Positions 1 to 8,900 are shown, numbered from the stretch's first letter. The stretch is DNA of 34,628 bases from Pirellulaceae bacterium (GCA_011087765.1 JAALLA010000008.1:9498-44125), one strand, 5' to 3'. Numbers and translations: made by a program. Notes: a model not told the origin generated them from the sequence alone.

Positions 1-34
1 CCGAAAAAAGTAACCGTGAAAAAGGGGGAAGGCA

Positions 35-625
35 ATGAGTGAATTGAACCGCCAGCGATTTAATCGACGTCGTCTTTTTCTTGGTTTGGCGTTGGTGGCA
101 GCGGTCGTCTCGTCCCCTGCTGACTGTCAAGCCTCGCATCCTTATCACGTAAGTCATGCGGAGGTAAATTGGAATGCGAAGTCCGGTAACTTTGAGGTAG
201 CGCTCTGTGTTTGGCCTGCTGATTTAGAGAAGGCGCTCAAGGCAGATACGGGAAAGAGCATCGATCTGGATGAGGTTGAGGATCTGGATCTGCTGCTTGA
301 ATCTTACGTTGGAAAAAAGTTTCGGATTGCCAGCGGTGGCGGACAAGCCGATGCTAGAAAAACTGCCGCTTCACAGATTCGGTGGGTCGGTCATGAGCGA
401 GATTTAAAGAAGGCGTGGCTCTATTTTGAAATTTCCGGTGATAAGTCGGTTCGCCAATGGAAAATTGAGAACCGAGTGTTTTTTGAGCTCAATGAAGATC
501 AATTGAATCATGTCGATTTTAAATATGGCAATACAGCTAAAGTCGTGATCAGTCGTTTGAGCCAAAGCGCGCATCCGATCGATATCTTGGATCAAGGTAA
601 GCCGGGAAGAGTGCTCGGAAAGTAA
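35..625 (+). CDS. Exported DUF6702-like protein
   Basis: A 196-residue protein of unknown function. The N-terminus has a basic stretch (RRRLF) and a hydrophobic run ending near ADCQA, which reads as a signal peptide, so the mature protein should be outside the cytoplasm. The mature part opens with HPYHVSHAEVNWNAKSG and continues with beta-rich sequence. This 'HP-x-HVS-x-x-E-x-x-x-N' opening resembles the DUF6702 family, for which I know no function. The ATG is preceded by a strong AAGGGGGAAGG ribosome-binding site. The gene ends facing the minus-strand gene at 710-1408, with about 85 bases between them. The family call is from the motif only; that it is exported and real is fairly sure. Confidence 0.75.
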   Translation: MSELNRQRFNRRRLFLGLALVAAVVSSPADCQASHPYHVSHAEVNWNAKSGNFEVALCVWPADLEKALKADTGKSIDLDEVEDLDLLLESYVGKKFRIASGGGQADARKTAASQIRWVGHERDLKKAWLYFEISGDKSVRQWKIENRVFFELNEDQLNHVDFKYGNTAKVVISRLSQSAHPIDILDQGKPGRVLGK

Positions 626-678
626 TCTGGCCGGCTAAGGAAGATTTCCAAGGGGATGTTTGGGTGCCCTTTGCTTAG

Positions 679-693
679 TGACCGTTGCGGTCA
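679..693. terminator. Short perfect hairpin between convergent genes
   Basis: TGACCG and CGGTCA pair perfectly around a TTG loop, between the ends of two convergent genes. No T-tract follows on either strand, so it is a weak terminator candidate at best. Confidence 0.25.
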
Positions 694-709
694 GACTTCA
701 AACATTCAA

Positions 710-1408
710 CTATTGGGCTAGAAAAGGGATGCCCGTTAGGTTCATCGTTGCGATGAAATCCTGCTTTACTTTTAGAAACGCATTAAGCAGGTTTTTTGGC
801 GAGACTTCGTGCCTGCTGACGATTTGCAGTGAATCGGGCTTGATCACGATGGTCATTCCACTTTCAGCGGTTTGGATTTCACACCACGTTAGATCTTTGT
901 CGTAGTCGATGGTGAGGTTGGCGGGTTCGCAATCCTCAATGTGATCGACAATGGATTCAAGATCGAGCGCGTCCTGGATGGCTATTTCCATCTCATTAAA
1001 CCGCTGGCCAAAGACTTCTTCGAAGGGGCCAGCAAAGACGCGGGCTGGTTCAATGATGGATGTAATCAGCCGTTGCCAAACCACCGTTCCCGGGTCGTCT
1101 TCTGCTTGACTTGCATGAAACTCGTAATTGAAAAATGGAGTCGTGATGACGCCCATTACGTCATCGGGGCCGTGTACCTGAATTTCTTTTCTTTTCAGTC
1201 CGTAAGCTTGTCGAAGTGAACGAAAAGTTGCTTGCAGGTCGTTATCGATTTCTTCGAACGTCAAATCAACGACAAACTTCTGGTCACCAGCATTGCGGGT
1301 TGTTGGAATGCGGTGGTGTTTCAGAAATCCATTGATGTGTTTAATGGGTTCCGAAGATTGGTCAATTAATCGTAACGCATCGACGTTCTCAGAGTCGGAG
1401 TTCGACAT
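710..1408 (-). CDS. Hypothetical protein, 232 aa
   Basis: I do not recognise this protein. It is acidic and soluble, with no signal peptide or membrane segment. A middle part (about residues 55-110) has YGLKRKEIQVHGPDD followed by MGVITTPFFNYEF. The C-terminal half has LTIDYDKDLTWCEIQTAES, consistent with an alpha/beta fold. The ATG follows a plausible AGGATCC ribosome-binding site. The downstream gene on the same strand (DinB family, 1443-1946) lies 34 bases upstream of this start, so the two are probably cotranscribed. Length, start context and a coherent hydrophobic pattern support a real gene; no function can be given. Confidence 0.7.
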   Translation of the reverse strand: MSNSDSENVDALRLIDQSSEPIKHINGFLKHHRIPTTRNAGDQKFVVDLTFEEIDNDLQATFRSLRQAYGLKRKEIQVHGPDDVMGVITTPFFNYEFHASQAEDDPGTVVWQRLITSIIEPARVFAGPFEEVFGQRFNEMEIAIQDALDLESIVDHIEDCEPANLTIDYDKDLTWCEIQTAESGMTIVIKPDSLQIVSRHEVSPKNLLNAFLKVKQDFIATMNLTGIPFLAQ

Positions 1409-1442
1409 GGGGATCCTGTTGTTTTTTGTGAACTAATTCGCT

Positions 1443-1946
1443 TTAGACACTAGGGAGGCCTTGGATTCGGCGCCAAGCACTGACTTGGCCAAGGTGTCCA
1501 TTTTCGTGATTGAACATTAGGTAAGGAAGCGCGATTGCGGCGGTGGGCATTACTTCCTGCCAGCGAGGTAGACTGACCGGTTTTTCGAAAACGCGATCGT
1601 CCTCATTGCCAAGTAATTCCGTGATTGCGAGATGTCCGTTCGTGAATTCTGCCACCAATTCTTCCTTGGATTGATAGGCTGAAGGATCGGAAGTCGGTTT
1701 TGAAAGCATGCCGAACCGATGGGGTTTGGGGTCCTCAAACGGTTCGCCTTTGATGATTGAGTTTATTATTGGGATGTAAACATTCAGATGGCTAAGAACC
1801 CACGCGGGATGATTTGCGGGAGCAGACGGGTCAGTGGCAGGTTGGAGGATCATTTGTTCTTCAGTGAGGTCGGCAACCAGTCGAGGTGCGTAGTCCTGAT
1901 TTTTTGTCCAAGCGAACAGGAACCCATCGATTAGAGGCGTTGCCAT
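1443..1946 (-). CDS. DinB family protein
   Basis: A 167-residue protein of the DinB/YfiT four-helix-bundle family, in which three histidines usually bind a divalent metal. The candidate triad is H53 (HPAWVLSHLNVY) with H147 and H151 (NHENGHLGQVSAWRR); the C-terminal H-x3-H-x-x-Q-x3-WRR is very typical. Members include thiol-dependent S-transferases and many uncharacterised proteins, so the reaction is not predictable here. Length is normal and there is no export signal. It precedes the hypothetical gene at 710-1408 on the same strand, likely as the first gene of a two-gene unit. Confidence 0.85.
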   Translation of the reverse strand: MATPLIDGFLFAWTKNQDYAPRLVADLTEEQMILQPATDPSAPANHPAWVLSHLNVYIPIINSIIKGEPFEDPKPHRFGMLSKPTSDPSAYQSKEELVAEFTNGHLAITELLGNEDDRVFEKPVSLPRWQEVMPTAAIALPYLMFNHENGHLGQVSAWRRIQGLPSV

Positions 1947-2123
1947 ATTATCACCGTGTAAATTTGTAGGAATTCAAACGAAACAGAACGATTCGGTTTT
2001 TATAGCGTGCGATCGTGATTTTGGAAGTAGAGGGGCATTGTTTGGGATTTATTTTGTGTGTTCCTCAGGTGGAACGTTAGTCGTTTGAGTTGGAATCAAC
2101 TTTGTTTTTAACTGCACCATCGT

Positions 2124-2142
2124 CTAAACTCTAATGAGTTAG
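2124..2142 (+). other. Small hairpin in the oxidoreductase leader
   Basis: CTAAACTC and GAGTTAG can pair with one bulged A around TAAT, ending 30 bases before the oxidoreductase ATG. It may be a leader structure. It is short and AT-rich, so chance is a real possibility. Confidence 0.2.
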
Positions 2143-2172
2143 AAAGGGATTGGAAAGAATATTGGAGTATTT

Positions 2173-3456
2173 ATGGCGCTAACTCGAAGAACGTTTTTGC
2201 AATCGACGGCGGCGGCAATGCCAGGTGTAATTGCCGCAAATTCATTTGCGTCGGATAACCGGGTAGCTCCGAGTGATCGCATTAACGTTGCAATGATCGG
2301 TTGTGGGAAAATGGCAAATAGCTATCACATTCCTCAATTGCTACAGCAGTCCGATGTTCAGTTGGTTGCGGTTTGTGAAGTGGATGCGACTCGTCGTGAG
2401 TGGGCCGCGGATAGAGTCAATAAAAAGTACTCAGAGGGTAAGAAGGACTTCCAAGGCTGTGCTACGTATGTGGATTTTCGTAAGGTCATCGCCAGAGAAG
2501 ATGTTGATGCGGTGTGCATTGCAACACCGGACCATTGGCATGCCATACCGTTGATTGAGTCCTGCAAAGCGGGGAAGGATGTTTATTGCGAAAAGCCACT
2601 GACACTCACGATCGCAGAGTCAAAAGCGTGTATCGATGCGGCGCGTAAATATAAACGTATCGTTCAGACGGGAAGCCAGCAGCGGTCAGGAGTATTCGGG
2701 CCATTTCGGGAGGCGATCGAACTGATTCATAGTGGAAGGCTTGGAAAGATACACCGGGTAACCGTTGGAGTTGGAGATCCAAGTGTCGATTGCGATTTAC
2801 CCGAAGAGGAGATGGAACCGGGACTTGATTGGGATATGTGGCTCGGCTGCGCCCCCGAGCGTGCCTATAACTCGATCTTAAGTCCTCGTGGTGTTCATAA
2901 TCATTTTCCCGCCTGGCGAAGTTATCGGGAGTACTCAGGCGGCGGGCACACCGACATGGGTGCTCATCATTATGACATTGCTCAGTGGGCATTGAAGATG
3001 GATGAGAGCGGCCCAGTTGAGATCATTCCTCCGGAAGATCCTGAAGCCAAACGCGGGGTTCGATTCTTGTTTGAGAACGGTGTCGAAATGGTTCACGGCG
3101 GCCCTAGTGGTTGTGTATTTCACGGTGAAAATGGGACACTGCATATTGATCGCGGTCGACTAGAAAGCGATCCAGAGGGAATTGTGAAAACGCCACTTGG
3201 AGCAGATGAGGTACATCTGCCAAAATCTCCCGGGCATCATAGGAATTGGCTCGATTGTATAAAATCACGAGAGATGCCAATTGCCGAAGTAGAAAAAGGT
3301 GCGAGGACCGCAGCGATAATTCACTTGGGTAATCTTGCCTATCAGGAAAATAAAACGCTTAGTTGGAATCCAGAGACGTGGCAGTTTGGTGATCCTGCCG
3401 ATCGGCCTTTGCTTGACCGAGAGCGTCGAGACCCTTGGCAATTGCCAAAGATCTAA
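2173..3456 (+). CDS. Tat-exported Gfo/Idh/MocA family oxidoreductase
   Basis: A 427-residue NAD(P)-dependent oxidoreductase of the Gfo/Idh/MocA class, which usually acts on sugars, inositols or their derivatives. A twin-arginine signal is clear (TRRTFLQSTAAAMPG), so it probably crosses the membrane folded with its cofactor. The Rossmann region follows (INVAMIGCGKMANSYH, about residues 37-52), then the family's EKP motif at E140-K141-P142 (DVYCEKPLTLT). The HTDMGAHHYDIAQWAL stretch is in the usual catalytic part. Length is typical for planctomycete members. It sits 32 bases before the PSD1 cytochrome gene, in an arrangement typical of planctomycete carbohydrate-degradation neighbourhoods. The substrate is unknown. 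Confidence 0.93.
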   Translation: MALTRRTFLQSTAAAMPGVIAANSFASDNRVAPSDRINVAMIGCGKMANSYHIPQLLQQSDVQLVAVCEVDATRREWAADRVNKKYSEGKKDFQGCATYVDFRKVIAREDVDAVCIATPDHWHAIPLIESCKAGKDVYCEKPLTLTIAESKACIDAARKYKRIVQTGSQQRSGVFGPFREAIELIHSGRLGKIHRVTVGVGDPSVDCDLPEEEMEPGLDWDMWLGCAPERAYNSILSPRGVHNHFPAWRSYREYSGGGHTDMGAHHYDIAQWALKMDESGPVEIIPPEDPEAKRGVRFLFENGVEMVHGGPSGCVFHGENGTLHIDRGRLESDPEGIVKTPLGADEVHLPKSPGHHRNWLDCIKSREMPIAEVEKGARTAAIIHLGNLAYQENKTLSWNPETWQFGDPADRPLLDRERRDPWQLPKI

Positions 3457-3488
3457 CCCGTCATTTCAAAATTATTAGTTGATTGAAT

Positions 3489-5921
3489 ATGAAAACGTCC
3501 ATCCATATTGTCGCACTGTTTTTTTTAATTACGGCAACAGGTTTTGCTCAGGAAGGTGAGCCGGTTGATTTTGCGCGTCAAATTCTTCCCATTCTTTCCG
3601 ACAAGTGTTTCGTCTGCCACGGACCTGATGCCAAGGATGAGGATCTTGTAAGACTGGATTCATTCGCGGGTGCCACGACAGATCTTGGTGATTATTTTGC
3701 CATTGATCACCTCCATCCTGAAAAAAGCGAATTGGTTAATCGGATTGATTCGGTGGATGATCCAATGCCACCAGTTGAATTCGACAAGAAACTGACAGAT
3801 CAAGAGCGAACGCTGTTGAGACGTTGGGTAAGTGCTGGAGGCGAGTACAGTAAGCACTGGGCGTTCGTCCCACCCGTGAAGGCCAAGGGGGTGGAAATTG
3901 CGGCAGATGGAAACCCGATTGATTACTGGGTAGGTTCGCAGTTGCGGAAAAAGGGAATTGATTTTGCTCCACCCGCCAGTCAGGCAATCCTTGCTCGCCG
4001 GGCGGCGTTGGTGCTGACTGGCTTGCCTCCGGAACCCAAGCTGTTGAAGGCGTTGCTTGCTGATAAAAGTGAGCAGGCGTATGCAAGGTTCGTCGATGAA
4101 TTACTGTCTGACCCGCGATTTGGTGAGCATCAGGCTCGCTACTGGCTCGATGCCGTTCGATATGGAGATACCCATGGCTTGCATTTGGACAACCGAAGAG
4201 GGATTTACCCTTACCGAGACTGGGTTGTCAAAGCATTCAATGAAAACCTTCCCTTTGATGATTTTATTACTTGGCAATTGGCCGGTGATTTGCTGCCCGA
4301 ACCGACGTTAGCGCAGCGAGTTGCTACCGGATTTGTACGAATGAATCCAACGACCGGGGAAGGTGGAGCAATTCCATTGGAATTTCAGGCAAAAAATAAT
4401 TTCGATCGTGTTGAAACTTTTGGAACGGTCTTTTTGGGAATGTCGTTAAATTGTGCTCGCTGTCATACACACAAATACGATCCCATCAAGCAGCAGGAGT
4501 ATTATCAGTTACTTGCATTTTTTAATAGCACCGCAGAACCATCGATGGATCGCAACGCCTACGAGTACGGCACCGTCGCGCGTGCTCCCGAGGATCAGGA
4601 CGCTTGGGCGAATTGGCAGTTACTGCAATACGCTCAGAAGACACTCCTTGCTGACGCGGACAGGCAGTTGCAGACTAGCGGTTTAAATTCGGAAGTGATT
4701 GCGAGTTGGAGCAAGAGTTCAGACGATGAGAAGTTAAAATTGTTAGCTGGCGTCAGTGACCCGTGGTTGCAGATGGACGGGAACGTAAATGCGAAGTTGA
4801 TCCAGTCACGAAAGTCCGAGGCTATAAAAAAGTTCACCACGACTTTAGTGGCAAAAGACTTGAAAGAGCCACGAAAAACGCATGTCTTGAAACGAGGTGA
4901 ATATGACCTGCCTATCGGTGATCCGGTGCAACCGGGAGTCATTGAGGTCATGGGGCAATTGCCCGAGGGAGCGCCGGGCAACCGATTGGGGCTCGCCCAG
5001 TGGCTAACCTCGCGATCGCATCCGCTTGCCTCAAGGGTGATGGTGAACCAAAGTTGGCAGCGAATTTTTGGCGTGGGGTTGGTGCGTACTCCTGAAGATT
5101 TTGGTGTTCAGGGACGCCAGTCGACACACCCGGAATTACTCGATTGGCTTTCTGTGGAATTTCAAGAGCAGGGTTGGAATCACAAGCAGTTGCTGCGGAC
5201 GATGGTAACGAGTCGAACGTTTTGCCAGAGTTCTGCGAGACGCGGGGACATTGAAGATTCTGAGAACAGGTTATACGCTCGCGGACCGAGTTTTCGACTT
5301 GATGCCGAGGTCCTACGCGATGTTGGTTTGTGGGCGAGTGGTTTGCTGGATCCCACAATGGGCGGGGAAGGAGTAAAGCCGTACCAACCTCCGGGGATGT
5401 GGCTTGCGATGGCTCACCCCGGGAGTAACACTAAAAATTATGTTGCGGATAAAGGAGAACGGCTTTATCGCCGAAGTCTTTATGTTTACTGGAAACGGAC
5501 CAGTCCACATCCCATGATGACGCTTTTTGATGCTCCCAGTCGCGAAGCAAGTTGCGTTCGACGCTCGACAACCAACACTTCTTTGCAGGCTTTGGCGTTG
5601 CTAAATGAGACCCAACGAATTGAGATGGCAAGGACATTGGCGGCAAGATTGATGACGGAGGCTGGTCAAGATTCTCAGCGTCTAGATCGTTTGTTCCAGA
5701 TCCTTGCTTGCCGGCTGCCTACCGAAGTGGAAAGAAATGCCTGTGATCAATTGTTAGCTTCGATGTTAGATAGGTTTGGGAAAGACAAGAAGGCTGCGAG
5801 TGAGTTGGTGAGTTACGGTGAGGCTCCCGGGAATAAAAAGTTGGACGTTGTGGTGCAGGCTGCCTGGACTCAGGTGGCGGCAACGGTGTTGGCCAGCGAT
5901 GTGGCGATTTTACTTTATTGA
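3489..5921 (+). CDS. PSCyt1-DUF1549-DUF1553 (PSD1) cytochrome c domain protein
   Basis: An 810-residue planctomycete-type exported haem protein of unknown reaction. I chose ATG 3489 over the in-frame TTG at 3483. A signal peptide is visible (HIVALFFLITATGFAQ). The N-terminal PSCyt1 domain has a c-type haem site C40-x-x-C43-H44 (KCFVCHGPDAKDE). The DUF1549 domain follows and carries a second CxxCH, C322-A-R-C325-H326 (CARCHTHKYDPIKQQEYY). The DUF1553 part has GNRLGLAQWL, then NQSWQRIFGVGLVRTPEDFG and RRSLYVYWKRTSPHPMMTLF. It is shorter than many members because the linker between DUF1549 and DUF1553 is brief. The stop overlaps the ATG of the DUF1501 gene (TGATG), so the two are translationally coupled and probably work together. 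Confidence 0.93.
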   Translation: MKTSIHIVALFFLITATGFAQEGEPVDFARQILPILSDKCFVCHGPDAKDEDLVRLDSFAGATTDLGDYFAIDHLHPEKSELVNRIDSVDDPMPPVEFDKKLTDQERTLLRRWVSAGGEYSKHWAFVPPVKAKGVEIAADGNPIDYWVGSQLRKKGIDFAPPASQAILARRAALVLTGLPPEPKLLKALLADKSEQAYARFVDELLSDPRFGEHQARYWLDAVRYGDTHGLHLDNRRGIYPYRDWVVKAFNENLPFDDFITWQLAGDLLPEPTLAQRVATGFVRMNPTTGEGGAIPLEFQAKNNFDRVETFGTVFLGMSLNCARCHTHKYDPIKQQEYYQLLAFFNSTAEPSMDRNAYEYGTVARAPEDQDAWANWQLLQYAQKTLLADADRQLQTSGLNSEVIASWSKSSDDEKLKLLAGVSDPWLQMDGNVNAKLIQSRKSEAIKKFTTTLVAKDLKEPRKTHVLKRGEYDLPIGDPVQPGVIEVMGQLPEGAPGNRLGLAQWLTSRSHPLASRVMVNQSWQRIFGVGLVRTPEDFGVQGRQSTHPELLDWLSVEFQEQGWNHKQLLRTMVTSRTFCQSSARRGDIEDSENRLYARGPSFRLDAEVLRDVGLWASGLLDPTMGGEGVKPYQPPGMWLAMAHPGSNTKNYVADKGERLYRRSLYVYWKRTSPHPMMTLFDAPSREASCVRRSTTNTSLQALALLNETQRIEMARTLAARLMTEAGQDSQRLDRLFQILACRLPTEVERNACDQLLASMLDRFGKDKKAASELVSYGEAPGNKKLDVVVQAAWTQVAATVLASDVAILLY

Positions 5922-7450
5922 TGAAACGAAGCGCGACTATGAGTGAAAATCCGATTCGAGAATTTGAGTTATTGACCACGCGCCGCCAATTATTTGGGCG
6001 AGCTGCACTGGGCTTGGGAACCGCGGCAATGGCCAGTTTGTGGCGGCCGCAGCAAGTGACCGCCGGTGCTGGTGAATCCGGATTGGGGGTGGGAATGCAC
6101 CATCCTGCCAAAGCTAAACGCGTGATCTATTTGTTTATGAGTGGTGGTCCAAGCCATCATGATCTTTGGGACTATAAACCAAAACTAAAGGAAATGGCGG
6201 GTAAGCAGTTGCCTGACCATGTGCGTGATGGGCAGCGGATCACAGGGATGACCTCCAATCAAAAGAGCGGACTGCCGATATGCCCTAGTAAATATCAATT
6301 CAAAAAATACGACAATCATGACAAGGGGGTGTACGTTAGTGAATTGCTACCGCATACCTCGACCGTTGTGAAAGACCTATGCGTAATTAAGAGTACGTTT
6401 ACGGAAGCGATCAATCATGATCCAGCCATTACTTACATTCAAACTGGCAGTCAGATTCCGGGGCGACCCAGCCTCGGCGCGTGGTTGAGCTATGGTTTGG
6501 GGAGTATGAATGAAAACCTCCCCAGTTACATCGTGATGCATGCCAAAACGCGATTCCCGGAGCAGAGTTTGTTTAATCGGCTGTGGGGGACTGGGTTTAT
6601 GCCGTCCCAACATCAGGGGATGTTGATGCAGAGCCAAGGGGATCCAGTCCTTTACTTGAGTAATCCCCGTGGAGTTAGCCGCAAAGATCGTCGAGCCCAG
6701 CTCGATACGCTGACGGCTTTGAATCAAGAGGTGCACCGTAAATTTGCTGATCCAGAGGTGTTGGCGCGAATCAAACAACACGAGATGGCCTTTCGAATGC
6801 AGGCCTCAGTTCCCGAATTGATGGATCTCTCGTCGGAGGACGAAAAGACGTTTGAGTTGTATGGTGAAACTGCAAAACAGCCCGGCAGTTTTGCGGCCTG
6901 CTGTTTGAATGCCAGGAGGTTGGCTGAGCGAGGTGTCCGGAATATACAAATTTTTCACCGCGGTTGGGACGCCCACGGCAACCTCCCCAGAGAACATGAG
7001 TCTCAATGTAAAGATATTGACCAAGGCTGTGCAGCCTTGATTAAAGATCTGAAACAGCGGGGGATGTTGGAGGATACACTGGTTGTTTGGGGTGGCGAGT
7101 TTGGCAGAACGGTTTACTGTCAAGGAAACATGACTGACGCGAACTATGGGCGTGATCATCATCCGAGGTGCTTTACCGTTTGGATGGCCGGCGGAGGTGT
7201 TAAGCCGGGGATTACCTATGGCCAAACTGATGAGTACGGTTACAACATTGCAGATGCGGATGGAGTTGCTCTGACCCCGCAGCCCACCAAAGAAGCGTGG
7301 ACTCCGGGAACGATGCACATTCATGATCTGAATGCAACAATTCTGCACTTGTTAGGAATAGACCACACTAAATTGACTTACCGGTATCAGGGGCGTGATT
7401 TTCGGTTGACCGATGTTCATGGACATGTCATCCATGATCTTATTTCCTAA
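5921..7450 (+). CDS. DUF1501 domain-containing protein, exported
   Basis: A protein of about 509 residues of the DUF1501 family, distantly related to the sulfatase/alkaline phosphatase fold and nearly always adjacent to PSD1 cytochromes in planctomycetes. A Tat-like leader is visible (TTRRQLFGRAALGLGTAAMA). The family core follows: RVIYLFMSGGPSHHDLWDY, SLGAWLSYGLGSMNENLPSY, HRGWDAHGNL, VVWGGEFGRT and DHHPRCFTVWMAGGG. Histidine and aspartate residues in these motifs are where metal ligands would be expected. I chose ATG 5921, which overlaps the upstream stop; ATG 5939 is an alternative that still keeps the signal. No biochemical activity is established for the family. Confidence 0.92.
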   Translation: MKRSATMSENPIREFELLTTRRQLFGRAALGLGTAAMASLWRPQQVTAGAGESGLGVGMHHPAKAKRVIYLFMSGGPSHHDLWDYKPKLKEMAGKQLPDHVRDGQRITGMTSNQKSGLPICPSKYQFKKYDNHDKGVYVSELLPHTSTVVKDLCVIKSTFTEAINHDPAITYIQTGSQIPGRPSLGAWLSYGLGSMNENLPSYIVMHAKTRFPEQSLFNRLWGTGFMPSQHQGMLMQSQGDPVLYLSNPRGVSRKDRRAQLDTLTALNQEVHRKFADPEVLARIKQHEMAFRMQASVPELMDLSSEDEKTFELYGETAKQPGSFAACCLNARRLAERGVRNIQIFHRGWDAHGNLPREHESQCKDIDQGCAALIKDLKQRGMLEDTLVVWGGEFGRTVYCQGNMTDANYGRDHHPRCFTVWMAGGGVKPGITYGQTDEYGYNIADADGVALTPQPTKEAWTPGTMHIHDLNATILHLLGIDHTKLTYRYQGRDFRLTDVHGHVIHDLIS

Positions 7451-7508
7451 ATACATTTTTATGCCTCCTGAATCTTTCCGACGCAGCGTAATCTAAAAAG
7501 GAGCCTCG

Positions 7509-8105
7509 GTGACATCCAAGGTATTTAAGGACGCGGAAGCAGCATTGTTCGATATGAAGGATGGGGTTTCGGTGATGAGCGGGGGATTCGGTTTATGTGG
7601 AATTCCTGAAAACAGCATTCTGGAAATTCGTCGTTTAGGGCTTAAGAACCTGCACGCGATATCCAACAATATTGGAAATTCAGGTCGTGGATTGGCGTGG
7701 CTGTTAAAAGAAAAACAGATCAGTCGGGCGACTTGTAGTTACGTTGGCGGGAATCCTGATTTAGAAGCGCAAATGCTGGCCAACGAAGTTGAAGTTACCT
7801 TAGTTCCTCAGGGAACCTTTAGCGAACGAATTCGGGCGGCTGGAATGGGCATTCGTGGCTTTTATACGCCAGCGGGACATGGGACTGAGATTGCTGAAGG
7901 AAAAGAATCGCGCACCTTTGATATCCCGTGTTTGTTAGAACTGCCGTTGGCTGCGGATTTCGCGATTATCAAAGCGCAAAAAGGTGATGCTTATGGCAAT
8001 TTGTGGTTCCAGGAAACGGCCAGGAACTTTTCTCCTTTGATGGCGATGGCTGCGAGAGTGACCATTGTTGAGGTCGACGAGTGCGTCGATGTGGGTGAGA
8101 TTTGA
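7509..8105 (+). CDS. 3-oxoacid CoA-transferase subunit A, truncated by in-frame TGA
   Basis: The alpha subunit of a family I CoA-transferase (ScoA/AtoD/PcaI type), which with the beta subunit moves CoA from succinyl-CoA to a 3-oxoacid. Visible family features are GVSVMSGGFGLCGIPENSI near the start, the CoA-binding-type stretch LVPQGTFSERIRAAGMGIRG, FYTPAGHGTEIAEGKE, and GNLWFQETARNFSPLMAMAA. GTG 7509 is the start, with a strong AAAAAGGAG site just upstream. The frame meets TGA at 8103-8105 right after CVDVGEI. The same frame then continues with PEDVHLPGGFVQRI, the conserved family C-terminus, to TAA at 8205-8207. Full length would be about 232 residues, normal for the family. Subunit B and a thiolase follow. 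This is either a recent nonsense mutation, a base error, or readthrough. Confidence 0.85.
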   Translation: MTSKVFKDAEAALFDMKDGVSVMSGGFGLCGIPENSILEIRRLGLKNLHAISNNIGNSGRGLAWLLKEKQISRATCSYVGGNPDLEAQMLANEVEVTLVPQGTFSERIRAAGMGIRGFYTPAGHGTEIAEGKESRTFDIPCLLELPLAADFAIIKAQKGDAYGNLWFQETARNFSPLMAMAARVTIVEVDECVDVGEI

Positions 8106-8207
8106 CCGGAAGACGTGCATCTGCCGGGAGGCTTTGTGCAGCGTATTGACCAGGGCACTGATTACGAAAATACAATCGAAATTCCAATCTTTCAGGATGA
8201 CAAATAA
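8103..8207 (+). other. In-frame TGA and detached C-terminal tail of CoA-transferase subunit A
   Basis: After the TGA at 8103-8105, 33 sense codons follow in the same frame and end at TAA 8205-8207. They encode PEDVHLPGGFVQRIDQG and more, matching the expected family ending (consensus like P-x-x-[IV]-x-x-PG-x-[FY]-V-x-R-[IV]). No frameshift is needed to join the parts. The tail shows no other damage, which fits a single recent event or a sequencing error rather than an old pseudogene. Confidence 0.8.
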
Positions 8208-8243
8208 AAAAGGGTTTTGCCAAGGTGATTAGGGGTCTTTGCA

Positions 8244-8900
8244 ATGGGAGAATTAAACGTGTCTGATTCGAAAAATTGTTGGTCGAAGAATGAGATGGTC
8301 GATCAGGTGATCGAGATGTTAAACGATGGCTCCAGTTTGAACCTCGGAATTGGAATTCCCACGCTTGTCGCTCAACGGATTCCACCGGAGAAGGGGATTT
8401 GGATTCACTCAGAAAATGGGGTGCTAGGTGTTGCTGGACGCCCCACGCCAGAGTCGGTTTCGGCCACATTGATCAACGCGGGTAAAGAAACGATTTCGGT
8501 GAAGAAAGGGGCCAGTTTTTTTGACAGTGCGATGAGTTTTGGAATGATTCGCGGTGGGCATATTGATGTTTGTGTGCTTGGTGGAATGCAGGTCGATGCC
8601 GAAGGGAGTCTTGCTAACTGGATGATTCCCGGGAAAAAAGTGACGGGTATGGGAGGTGCGATGGACCTTGTGCATGGTGCCAAATTAGTCATCGTGATGT
8701 TAACCCATTTTTCAAAACGAGGGGAAGTGAAGTTGATGCATCGGTGTTCACTTCCGCTGACTGGCAAGAGGGTGGTCCATAAGGTCGTTACCGATTTAGG
8801 AGTCTTTACGCCGGAAGGGGCGGCGTTTCAGATCGAAAGGCTTGCTCCTGGCGTAACGGAAGAACAACTTGGAATGTCTGACAGTCTGATTTCATACTGA
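8244..8900 (+). CDS. 3-oxoacid CoA-transferase subunit B
   Basis: The beta subunit of a family I CoA-transferase, carrying the catalytic glutamate that forms the glutamyl-CoA thioester. The nucleotide-like motif LNLGIGIPTLVAQRIP (residues 33-48) and the active-site motif S56-E57-N58-G59 (WIHSENGVLGVAG) are both present. So are the usual GHIDVCVLGGMQVDAEGSLA and KVTGMGGAMDLV. Length (218 residues) is normal and the chain is intact. It starts 36 bases after the natural end of subunit A, with a thiolase downstream. Succinyl-CoA:acetoacetate (ScoB), acetate:acetoacetate (AtoA) and 3-oxoadipate (PcaJ) specificities cannot be told apart by eye. Confidence 0.93.
   Translation: MGELNVSDSKNCWSKNEMVDQVIEMLNDGSSLNLGIGIPTLVAQRIPPEKGIWIHSENGVLGVAGRPTPESVSATLINAGKETISVKKGASFFDSAMSFGMIRGGHIDVCVLGGMQVDAEGSLANWMIPGKKVTGMGGAMDLVHGAKLVIVMLTHFSKRGEVKLMHRCSLPLTGKRVVHKVVTDLGVFTPEGAAFQIERLAPGVTEEQLGMSDSLISY

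Noticed and set aside
660-1219. Plus-strand ORFs opposite the hypothetical gene at 710-1408
   Set aside because: They lie in the antisense of a longer minus-strand gene with a good start and coherent composition.
8103-8140. Possible selenocysteine codon in CoA-transferase subunit A
   Set aside because: The family has no cysteine at this position and the sequence just after TGA offers only a weak CCGG/CCGG pairing, not a convincing SECIS hairpin.
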